DNA from: Sphingobium sp. TCM1
GTDB taxonomy: Bacteria; Pseudomonadota; Alphaproteobacteria; Sphingomonadales; Sphingomonadaceae
Length of the DNA: 64,000 bases
Direction: 5' to 3'
Assembly: GCF_001650725.1 (NCBI RefSeq)
Contig: NZ_LXVX01000038.1
Coordinates: 124,001 to 188,000, forward strand
Positions 32,963-39,523 of this stretch are shown piece after piece. Position 1 is the first letter of the stretch; each line of letters starts with the position of its first letter. The notes under the pieces were generated by a model. It searched no databases and was not told the origin of the DNA. It was given only the letters and a program-made list of their open reading frames with translations. The position numbers and the translations under genes were made by a program.

Positions 32963-33579
32963 AGACCAGACAGATCTTCATCGTGGATGACGACGATTCG
33001 GTTCGCCTGTCGCTCGTCCAGCTCCTGTCGATATTGCCCGATCACCAGGTTCACAGCTTCGCGTCGGGGGATGTATTCCTAGCCGCGGCCGCGCGGCTCG
33101 ATCCCGGATGCCTGCTGCTGGACCTGCACATGCCGGGCACCCCCGGCATCGGCGTCCTGGAAGCGATCGGCCCCATCGCAGAACGATTCGCGACGATCGT
33201 GCTGACCGGGGAGAGCGATGTCGGTACGGCGGTGCAGGCGATGAAGCTGGGTGCCTTCGATTTTCTGGAAAAACCCTGCGACCATGTCCGCCTGATCGCC
33301 GCCATCGAATCGGCCTTTTCCCGGCAGGCGAAGTCCATCCAGGCGGTGACACGCCGGGCGCAGGCGCTGGCGAAGATCAATTCGCTGTCGCTGCGCGAGC
33401 GCGACGTGCTGATCGGGCTGATCGAAGGGCATTCCAACAAGGTGATCGCCCATGACCTTGGCATCAGCCCCCGGACGATCGAAATCTATCGGGCCAAGCT
33501 GATGGAGAAGCTGCATGTGCGCAGCCTCTCCGAAGCGCTTGGTATCGCCTTCGCCGCCGGGCTCTATTCGAACGACTGA
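32959..33579 (+). CDS. FixJ-family response regulator with LuxR-type HTH
   Basis: The product has 206 aa. Receiver domain: FIVDDDDSVR, Asp55 in LLLDLHMPG, TGESDV, EKPCD. LuxR-type HTH at ~140-200 (LSLRERDVLIGLIEGHSNKVIAHDLGISPRTIEIYRAKLMEKL). Coupled by 4 bp overlap to the kinase. It would activate sigma70-type promoters on phosphorylation. Targets are unknown; the nearby porin and sigma gene are candidates by position. Confidence 0.93.
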   Translation: MKTRQIFIVDDDDSVRLSLVQLLSILPDHQVHSFASGDVFLAAAARLDPGCLLLDLHMPGTPGIGVLEAIGPIAERFATIVLTGESDVGTAVQAMKLGAFDFLEKPCDHVRLIAAIESAFSRQAKSIQAVTRRAQALAKINSLSLRERDVLIGLIEGHSNKVIAHDLGISPRTIEIYRAKLMEKLHVRSLSEALGIAFAAGLYSND

Positions 33580-33587
33580 ACCGCCGG

Positions 33588-35015
33588 TCAGAATTCCAGA
33601 TACAGGTCGACATAGCCATAGCGTGTGTCGCCGGACCGCGGCGCATTGGCGGCGTCGGTCAGGAAACGGCCCTTCGCCAGATAGGCGATGCCGGTGTCGA
33701 CGCGGAGCAGATCGGGGATCAGCCAGCGCCGCAGCCGGGCTTCGAACTGATGTCCGGCGAACCGACCGGCGTCGCCCGCCGCGTCCTTCACATTGGTGGC
33801 TGCGAAGCTATCGGTCCTCGATTCGAGCCAGAGCGCGCGATACATCGCCATCACGTCGGAGGATTTTCCCGGCTTCGCTTCGAACCGCACCCCGCCCGAC
33901 ATCATATTGAAGCGATGGACCGGGCCATAAAGGGCAGTGGGGCCAAAATCGAAACGCCGCGCGCCAAAAAGCGTATCGAAGCGATTATAGGTCCGCGCGC
34001 CAGCCTTGTCGCCGGTCGCAAGGTCGAAATCGATCGACAGGCGCGGCTGCATTCCCTGCGGCCACGTCCGCCCCAGTTCGGCATGGACCAGCCAGGCCGA
34101 CACATTGAGATCGGTCAGGTCAGTGGCCCTGGTGCTCGCGCGGGTCTCGCCAAACTGATAAGCAGCTTCCAGATCATAGTCGATCCGCCCGGCCTTGGGT
34201 TTGCGCCACGCGCGCAGGCCCGGCGTCCACAGCCGGCGGTTGCGGGTCAGGCGATCGGCCGTGTCCTGTTCCTTCAACCCATAGCCATAGATTTCCAGCG
34301 TGCCGCCCAGCACGCCCGCCTTGGTCAGACTGCCGCCGAAAAACTGCAATGCGCTGCTTTCCTGGTCCCAGCGGACGCCGTTGTCGAAGATGCCGTCATG
34401 ATCGTCCGGCAAGCGGATCTGCGGCATGGTCCAGAACAGGGTCAGGCGATCGCCGGCCTTGTCCGACAGGATCAGGTTGGCGCCGGTAAAGGCATTGGTG
34501 GTGTTCCGGAACGTCTGGCGCGCCACGAGGCGGCGCGAGCCGACATCCATGGTGAAGCGGCCGGCGGTCAGCGCGCCCTTGGCCTTTTCCCCCAGCCCAA
34601 AGTCGACGCCGACATAGGCCTGGATCAGTTCGAGCGCATTGATTTCATTGGTACCCGCCGAAGAATTCTGCTTCTCGCCATAGCCCCGCGCATCCCATAT
34701 CTCGCCGCCGACACGCACCGGCCCGCTGTCGTAATCGACCAGCAAGGTGGTCTTGAGCGACCACAGAAAATCATTCTCCGCCATGTTCGGGCGAAACTGG
34801 CCGTCGATCGCCTCGATGCGCGAACGGACCATGCCCTTGATCGTCAACTCGTCCGGAGCGCCCAGCGCTTCATGCAGCGGCGTCTCGGCCAGCGCAGGAC
34901 CGGCGTGGCCGGCGACCATCGCAAGCGCCGCAACGGCAGGCGCCCAGGCACGGCGGGTGGACGAGGAGAGAATGCGGCGCGCGCTACGGCGCGCGGTCCG
35001 GAAAGCATAAGTCAT
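33588..35015 (-). CDS. Alginate-export (AlgE-like) outer-membrane beta-barrel protein
   Basis: The product has 475 aa. A signal peptide ends near ALAE (about residue 43), then an extended beta-barrel with alternating pattern and a final aromatic residue (GYVDLYLEF). Stretches such as ELTIKGMVRSRIEAIDGQFRPN and RLVARQTFRNTTNAFTGANL recall alginate-export family porins of sphingomonads. ATG 35015 has GGAG 7 bp upstream. It has a TCCTATAAG box like the flagellar genes. Actual substrate unknown. Confidence 0.75.
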   Translation of the reverse strand: MTYAFRTARRSARRILSSSTRRAWAPAVAALAMVAGHAGPALAETPLHEALGAPDELTIKGMVRSRIEAIDGQFRPNMAENDFLWSLKTTLLVDYDSGPVRVGGEIWDARGYGEKQNSSAGTNEINALELIQAYVGVDFGLGEKAKGALTAGRFTMDVGSRRLVARQTFRNTTNAFTGANLILSDKAGDRLTLFWTMPQIRLPDDHDGIFDNGVRWDQESSALQFFGGSLTKAGVLGGTLEIYGYGLKEQDTADRLTRNRRLWTPGLRAWRKPKAGRIDYDLEAAYQFGETRASTRATDLTDLNVSAWLVHAELGRTWPQGMQPRLSIDFDLATGDKAGARTYNRFDTLFGARRFDFGPTALYGPVHRFNMMSGGVRFEAKPGKSSDVMAMYRALWLESRTDSFAATNVKDAAGDAGRFAGHQFEARLRRWLIPDLLRVDTGIAYLAKGRFLTDAANAPRSGDTRYGYVDLYLEF

Positions 35016-35040
35016 GAACACACTCCAGGGATGATGCTTC

Positions 35041-35049
35041 CTTATAGGA
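35041..35049 (-). promoter_or_regulatory. Flagellar-type box TCCTATAAG upstream of the porin gene
   Basis: On the minus strand, 26 bp before the ATG, with a predicted leader of ~20 nt. Suggests co-regulation of the porin with motility. Confidence 0.55.
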
Positions 35050-35125
35050 CGAGGGTCCGATCGCCAGCTTCGCGCTGGAGAAAATTTCGCCGCCGCCAAC
35101 AAGTCGCATTGCTGCGCTAGAGCTA

Positions 35126-35134
35126 TCCTATAAT
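35126..35134 (+). promoter_or_regulatory. TCCTATAAT box pointing into the sigma gene from its 3' end
   Basis: A perfect plus-strand copy of the flagellar box ends 1 bp before the stop codon of the minus-strand sigma gene. Transcription from it would be antisense to the sigma mRNA; no plus-strand gene follows. Confidence 0.4.
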
Positions 35135-35135
35135 T

Positions 35136-36014
35136 TCAGTGGAGCGTCGGCTGCGCCGGTGGGACGTCGCGGTGATCGACCATGATGGCGAAGCGCGGAT
35201 CCTGCGCCGCCAGCTCGGCCATGGTCTTGGCCGCGCGCTTGGCGATCTGGCGCACCCGTTCCTTGTTCACGCCCATATCACCTTCCAGCGTATCGAGCGT
35301 CGCAATGTCGAACAAGCGGCGTTCGACGACTTCGCGATTATGGCTCAGGCGCATTTCCAGTTCGTCGAGTTCGACCGGATCGAGGCAGGAATTGTCGGCC
35401 CGCCATACCGACTGCCGCGACGACCCCGCAGCCCGGGCTACGCGCTTGGTGCGAACCTGCCGACGCATCCGATCGAGCGCGACTGTGCGCAGATGCTCGA
35501 TATAGCCATCGATCAGCGTGACCGTGGCAGCCGCCGCCAGATAGGCCGAAGCCCCCGCTTCCGTCCGGTCCAGCGCTTCCTCGTCCTCGATGAGGGAGAT
35601 CGCCGAAATCTCCTCGCCATCCTCACCCGCACCGATCGCGTCGAGCGATACGGTGGTCGCCTCGACCTTGCGAGCCGAGGGGCGCTGGTCGGTCATCAGA
35701 CGAAAGCGAAGGCTCTGCAATTCGCCGCGGATCTGCCAGTTGACGAAGGTCGTGAACTGCGCCTTTTCCGGGTCATAGGCCTCGATCGCGCGGTGGACCG
35801 CTATGGAGCAGACCTGCTCTGCGTCCTCCCAGTGCCCCACCAGCCCATATTGCCGGATGAAATGGCGGATACGCGGCGCGATCAGCGTCAGGATGCGCGC
35901 GAACGCCTTATCGACGGCGGCGCGCTGACGGGCGGTCTGCGTCTGTCCGTCGGCGGGCAGATTGGCCTTCACCGTGGCGACGGCCGCTTCCAGTGCAATG
36001 GTGGTTTTCGACAT
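35136..36014 (-). CDS. Divergent sigma70-family factor in the flagellar locus
   Basis: The product has 292 aa. Region 2 spans ~36-110 (AFARILTLIAPRIRHFIR; EDAEQVCSIAVHRAIEAYDPEKAQFTTFVNWQIRGEL). Region 4.2 lies at ~240-265 (MGVNKERVRQIAKRAAKTM). About 115 residues of poorly conserved, helical, basic-rich sequence lie between. I see no RpoH box and no close FliA pattern. ATG 36014 has GAAAGGA 6 bp upstream; the frame extends 80 codons further but through an intergenic-like region. Likely the local flagellar sigma factor, possibly reading the TCCTATAAT boxes; this is inference. Confidence 0.82.
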   Translation of the reverse strand: MSKTTIALEAAVATVKANLPADGQTQTARQRAAVDKAFARILTLIAPRIRHFIRQYGLVGHWEDAEQVCSIAVHRAIEAYDPEKAQFTTFVNWQIRGELQSLRFRLMTDQRPSARKVEATTVSLDAIGAGEDGEEISAISLIEDEEALDRTEAGASAYLAAAATVTLIDGYIEHLRTVALDRMRRQVRTKRVARAAGSSRQSVWRADNSCLDPVELDELEMRLSHNREVVERRLFDIATLDTLEGDMGVNKERVRQIAKRAAKTMAELAAQDPRFAIMVDHRDVPPAQPTLH

Positions 36015-36109
36015 GTCCAGTCCTTTCGATGACGTCATGGCATCGCGACCTTCGCGTGCCCCCCTTTCGACAGGACCCTTTTCGCCTCCATTGGTTAACG
36101 ACTCTCTAA

Positions 36110-36152
36110 TCCTATATTTATTTTTTACCTCATTCCTATATTTTTTGCCGGG
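36110..36152. promoter_or_regulatory. Regulatory region upstream of the sigma gene: two TCCTATATT copies and a TTTTTTGCCGGG half-site
   Basis: TCCTATATT occurs at 36110-36118 and 36134-36142 in the same direction (plus), 24 bp apart. The second runs into TTTTTTGCCGGG, which matches the right half of the palindromes at 18883 and 39394. The region is strikingly AT-rich and lies between the transglycosylase stop and the sigma start. Confidence 0.5.
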
Positions 36153-36171
36153 CATCCACGCGGGTGCAAGG

Positions 36172-37149
36172 TCAGGCGCTGAACCGCTCCGCCCGGATGT
36201 TCCGCCCAATGAAATCCAGCAACCATGTGCGATGCGCGACGGTCGCATCGCCAACGGCGGCTATCCGCCGACCCGCGCCGGCCGCACCGATCTGCGCGTT
36301 CAGCAGCGTCCGGGCACGGTCGGGATCGAGTCCTCCTTTAAGAAATCGGATGGCATCGCCGCGTCCCAGATGGTGGCCGAGATAGGCCGCCTGGGCGACC
36401 GCCTGCGCACCCTCGCCGATCGACACGCCCGCGCGCGCCAAGGCATCCAGATTGGCCTTGGCATAATCTGCGGTTGCCTGGATCGCCGCCTCCGGGTCAT
36501 ATCGCAGCGCCAGCAATGCCGCGCGGTCCTCGCCCTTCACCCGACCATGATCGTTCAGCCAGCCGCGCTGGCGCGCGACGGCGTTCAGCCAGGTGCCCTC
36601 GCGCTCGGCCTCGCCCCTCCATGTTCCGCTCAGAAACTGGCCTAGGCCGGCCGCGCTGGAGCGCGGGTTCCGTGAATAGGGGAGCCAGCGGCCATCGGGC
36701 GCTTTCGCCGCCTCGGCATGGACGATGGTGGCCAGCGCCGCCACGGGCAGGCCGGTGCGCTGCGCCGCGGCGCTCAACGCCCCGGCATGACCCGCATTGG
36801 GACCATAGCCGGGCGCCTGGCCGGCCGTTGCATCCTGCTGCCGCCCCTGTTGCTGCCGCCCTCCCTGCCCGTCCCAGGGAAGGATGGGGGTCGACGGTTC
36901 GCTTTCGGGCAGCGTCGCCCTCTGGGGCATGGCCGGCGCGGGCGTCTGCTTGTCCTCCTTCAGCAGGGTCAAAAGCGAATCCAGGCTCATCGGCAGCTTC
37001 ACGTCGCCCCCGGCTCTTTTTTCGCCCCCCTCCTCACTGCCCAGCGCCGCGCGCCAGAGCCGGGTCGTCAGTTCGCTGCGCGCCTGCGCGTAGATGACGT
37101 CGGCCTTTTGCGCCGCAGTCAGCCCCGCCGGTCCGCTGGTGGCGATCAT
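36172..37149 (-). CDS. Lytic transglycosylase-like muramidase of the flagellar locus
   Basis: The product has 325 aa. Residues ~1-130 are linker-like and Gln-rich. From ~130 a lysozyme-like domain follows: LAAAQRTGLPVAALATIVHAEAAK (probable catalytic Glu), SRNPRSSAAGLGQFLSGTW, LLALRYDPEAAIQATADYAKAN. No signal peptide is evident, as expected for FlgJ-type enzymes exported by the flagellar apparatus. It overlaps fliJ by 4 bp. It probably opens peptidoglycan for the rod, complementing the muramidase-less FlgJ at 14341. Confidence 0.78.
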   Translation of the reverse strand: MIATSGPAGLTAAQKADVIYAQARSELTTRLWRAALGSEEGGEKRAGGDVKLPMSLDSLLTLLKEDKQTPAPAMPQRATLPESEPSTPILPWDGQGGRQQQGRQQDATAGQAPGYGPNAGHAGALSAAAQRTGLPVAALATIVHAEAAKAPDGRWLPYSRNPRSSAAGLGQFLSGTWRGEAEREGTWLNAVARQRGWLNDHGRVKGEDRAALLALRYDPEAAIQATADYAKANLDALARAGVSIGEGAQAVAQAAYLGHHLGRGDAIRFLKGGLDPDRARTLLNAQIGAAGAGRRIAAVGDATVAHRTWLLDFIGRNIRAERFSA

Positions 37150-37580
37150 CGCCCGCCTCGCAACATGCGGCGGGCCTTCAGAAACGCCACGGCCGAACTG
37201 TCGTCCATGCCCGCCTGCTCGACATTGGCGCTGCGCCGGTTGGCGTCCTCCTTATATCCCTCCGCCGCGACCTCGATCGCGCGGAAGGCGCCATAGGCCG
37301 CCGCCGCCTTGCCGCGCATCTGGTCGAGCCGTGCGCTCTGCAACGCGCCGTCCCGGGTCAGGCGTTGCTGCTCGGCGCGGATGCGCTCCATATAGGCGTG
37401 GGAGGAGAGGGTCAGATCCCCCGCCGCCACATCGGCTTCGCGCAGGATGCTCGTCCGCGCCTCGTCCCGCGCCGTCTCGATCTGGTTCAGCACATTGACC
37501 TGCACGTTGATGGCGACGCCCATCGCGTCGATCTCCCGCCGCTGCACGCGCATCGCGGTGTCATAGGGTGTCTTCATCAT
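37146..37580 (-). CDS. fliJ: FliJ-like export chaperone/stalk protein
   Basis: The product has 144 aa, a long helical hairpin: RVQRREIDAMGVAINVQVNVLNQIETARDEA and SSHAYMERIRAEQQRLTRDGALQSARLDQMRGKAAAAYGA. Size and coiled-coil pattern fit FliJ, the rotor-like stalk in the FliI hexamer. Overlaps fliI by 20 bp and the transglycosylase by 4 bp. Start may be either of two adjacent ATGs. Confidence 0.78.
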   Translation of the reverse strand: MMKTPYDTAMRVQRREIDAMGVAINVQVNVLNQIETARDEARTSILREADVAAGDLTLSSHAYMERIRAEQQRLTRDGALQSARLDQMRGKAAAAYGAFRAIEVAAEGYKEDANRRSANVEQAGMDDSSAVAFLKARRMLRGGR

Positions 37581-38898
37581 TCATCTCCATGATGGCGGCG
37601 AGTCTGGTGAAACTGTCCTGCGCGAAGCCGCGCTCCTGCTTTCCCTGGTTCAGCAGCGCTTCGATCCGCGGTGCCAGCGCGACGGCGCGGTCGACCTCAG
37701 CGCTCGATCCGGCGCGGTAGGCGCCGAGCCGGACCATCTCCTCCATGTCGCGATAGGTGGACAATTCGCGTCGGGCCGCCAGCCGCACCGCATTTTCCTC
37801 GGTGGAAAGGCAGTGCGGCAAGGTGCGGGAGACGGACTTGAGAACATCGATGGCGGGATAGCGGCCACGCTCGGCGATCTGGCGGGTGATGACGACATGG
37901 CCATCCAGAATGCCGCGCACCGCGTCGGCCACCGGCTCGTTATGATCGTCGCCGTCGACCAGCACCGTGAACAAGCCGGTGATGCTCCCCTGCCCCGGCA
38001 GGCCAGGACCGGCGCGCTCCAACATGCGGGGCAATTCGGCAAAGACGGTGGGCGTATAGCCCTTGGTCGCGGGCGGCTCGCCACTGGCCAGGCCGATCTC
38101 GCGCTGGGCCATGGCAAAGCGCGTCACCGAATCCATCAGGCACAGGACGTTCAGCCCCTGGTCGCGGAAATGTTCGGCGATGGTGAGCGTCGTCCAGGCC
38201 GCCTGCCGGCGCATCAGCGCCGGCTCGTCCGACGTCGCGACCACCACGACGCTGCGCGCCAGGCCTTCTTCGCCCAGGTCGTCCTGCACGAATTCCTGCA
38301 CCTCGCGCCCGCGCTCGCCGATCAGGCCGATCACCGCCACGTCGCAATCGGTCCAGCGCGCCAGCATCGAGAGCAGCACTGACTTGCCGACGCCCGATCC
38401 GGCGAACAGGCCCAGCCGCTGGCCGCGGCAGAGCGGCGCGAACAGGTCCAGCGCGCGCACCCCGGTGCCCAGCCGCTCGCCCACCCGTGCCCGCGCAGAG
38501 GCAGGCGGCGGCGACGCCTTGATCAGGCGCATTTCGGCGCCTTGCGGCAGCGCGCCCTTGCCGTCGACGGGACGGCCAAGCCCATCGACCATGCGACCGA
38601 GCCAGCCGGCGCCGGGACGCAGGCCCAGCTGGCTGGCGGCCAGGTCCGCGCGCGTCCCCGATGCAATGCCCTGCGGCTCGCTGAAGGGCATACAATGGGC
38701 GATGCCATGATCGAGGCCGGTCACTTCCGCCTCGACCCGGCCGGCCGAGGTATCGAGCGTGACGCGCGATCCGATCTGCGCCGCACCGGCCAGCCCTTCC
38801 ACCTCGATCAGCGCGCCGCGCACCGCAACGACATGGCCATAGCGGCGATCGGGGCTGAGCAGGCGCAGCCCTGCGGCCGCCGCTGCCAATGTGGTCAT
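37561..38898 (-). CDS. fliI: Flagellum-specific export ATPase FliI
   Basis: The product has 445 aa and is F1-beta-like: Walker A GLFAGSGVGKS, GERGREVQEF, Walker B LCLMDSVTRFAMAQREIGLASGEPP, GYTPTVFAELPRMLERAG, and the C-terminal ISxxP-like control region (IDVLKSVSRTLPH). Works with FliH and FliJ to unload chaperones at FlhA. Located away from fliFGH. Start ATG 38898; flbT ends 34 bp upstream. Confidence 0.97.
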   Translation of the reverse strand: MTTLAAAAAGLRLLSPDRRYGHVVAVRGALIEVEGLAGAAQIGSRVTLDTSAGRVEAEVTGLDHGIAHCMPFSEPQGIASGTRADLAASQLGLRPGAGWLGRMVDGLGRPVDGKGALPQGAEMRLIKASPPPASARARVGERLGTGVRALDLFAPLCRGQRLGLFAGSGVGKSVLLSMLARWTDCDVAVIGLIGERGREVQEFVQDDLGEEGLARSVVVVATSDEPALMRRQAAWTTLTIAEHFRDQGLNVLCLMDSVTRFAMAQREIGLASGEPPATKGYTPTVFAELPRMLERAGPGLPGQGSITGLFTVLVDGDDHNEPVADAVRGILDGHVVITRQIAERGRYPAIDVLKSVSRTLPHCLSTEENAVRLAARRELSTYRDMEEMVRLGAYRAGSSAEVDRAVALAPRIEALLNQGKQERGFAQDSFTRLAAIMEMNDEDTL

Positions 38899-38932
38899 CG
38901 GACGTTCTCCAGCCTTGCTGTGAAAGGGAAGA

Positions 38933-39334
38933 TCAGGCCGCCTGGGCGGCCCGGGCCAGCACGTCGGCCTCATATCCGATCAGCCATCGGCAATCGGACA
39001 GGGCGGCATAAAATTGCCCGGTCGCGACCTTCTGGGCAAAACCGATGCACTTGGCCTTGGCGTCGGGCGCTTCGAGCGCGGCCATTAATCCCTCCAGCCG
39101 CTCCAGCAGGGCGCCCTGATGCTTCTGCAACTCGCCCTGGTCGATATAGGCCATCATGCAGGCGAAATAGAGCTGGCGCGCCGGCGTGTCGGCCTCCTCC
39201 GGCTTCATCACGTCGCGGCCGCGCAATATGGTGGCGCTGTTTTCCACCACCAGGTCGGTGCGCCCGACCGAGCGCAGCACGGCGCCGTTCACGATCACCG
39301 GCTCTCCATTGCGAAGCGAAATGCGAAGCGTCAT
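38933..39334 (-). CDS. flbT: Flagellin translation regulator FlbT
   Basis: The product has 133 aa: TLRISLRNGEPVIVNGAVLRS, DLVVENSATILRGRDVMKPEEADTPARQLYFACMMAYID, YAALSDCRWLIGYEADVL. This is the FlbT pattern; in Caulobacter FlbT binds flagellin mRNA and represses its translation. The ATG at 39334 gives a ~36-nt leader from the TATAAT box; an upstream ATG at 39370 would be leaderless. Confidence 0.93.
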   Translation of the reverse strand: MTLRISLRNGEPVIVNGAVLRSVGRTDLVVENSATILRGRDVMKPEEADTPARQLYFACMMAYIDQGELQKHQGALLERLEGLMAALEAPDAKAKCIGFAQKVATGQFYAALSDCRWLIGYEADVLARAAQAA

Positions 39335-39376
39335 GCGAATATCCCCGATAGCGCCCCGAAGAGCGGACATGACCAG

Positions 39377-39385
39377 ATTATAGGA
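39377..39385 (-). promoter_or_regulatory. Flagellar promoter-like box TCCTATAAT upstream of flbT
   Basis: On the minus strand, 43 bp before the flbT ATG; the 39394 palindrome is 8 bp further upstream. Confidence 0.65.
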
Positions 39386-39393
39386 TGAACCGA

Positions 39394-39412
39394 CCCGGCA
39401 GCTTTTGCCGGG
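39394..39412. promoter_or_regulatory. Palindrome CCCGGCAGCTTTTGCCGGG between flbT and flgE
   Basis: Core GGCAG-CTT-TTGCC (39397-39409) has one mismatch to GGCAA-N3-TTGCC, extended by CCC/GGG. Sits between divergent flbT and flgE: 8 bp from the flbT box, 45 bp from the flgE box. Confidence 0.6.
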
Positions 39413-39457
39413 TGGCGTATTTTTTTGACCACCTCCCGACGGAGGGCCGGGACTCCC

Positions 39458-39466
39458 TCCTACAAT
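39458..39466 (+). promoter_or_regulatory. Flagellar promoter-like box TCCTACAAT upstream of flgE
   Basis: One mismatch to TCCTATAAT, 57 bp before the flgE ATG, giving a ~50-nt leader. Confidence 0.55.
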
Positions 39467-39523
39467 GAAGACGTAACCGGGTCGGACTTGCCGAGCGCGC
39501 CGCCCCACGCATGGGAGAATGAC

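Noticed and set aside
36015..36254. 80-codon N-terminal extension of the sigma factor
   Set aside because: It runs through an AT-rich regulatory region and into the transglycosylase gene; ATG 36014 has a strong ribosome site.
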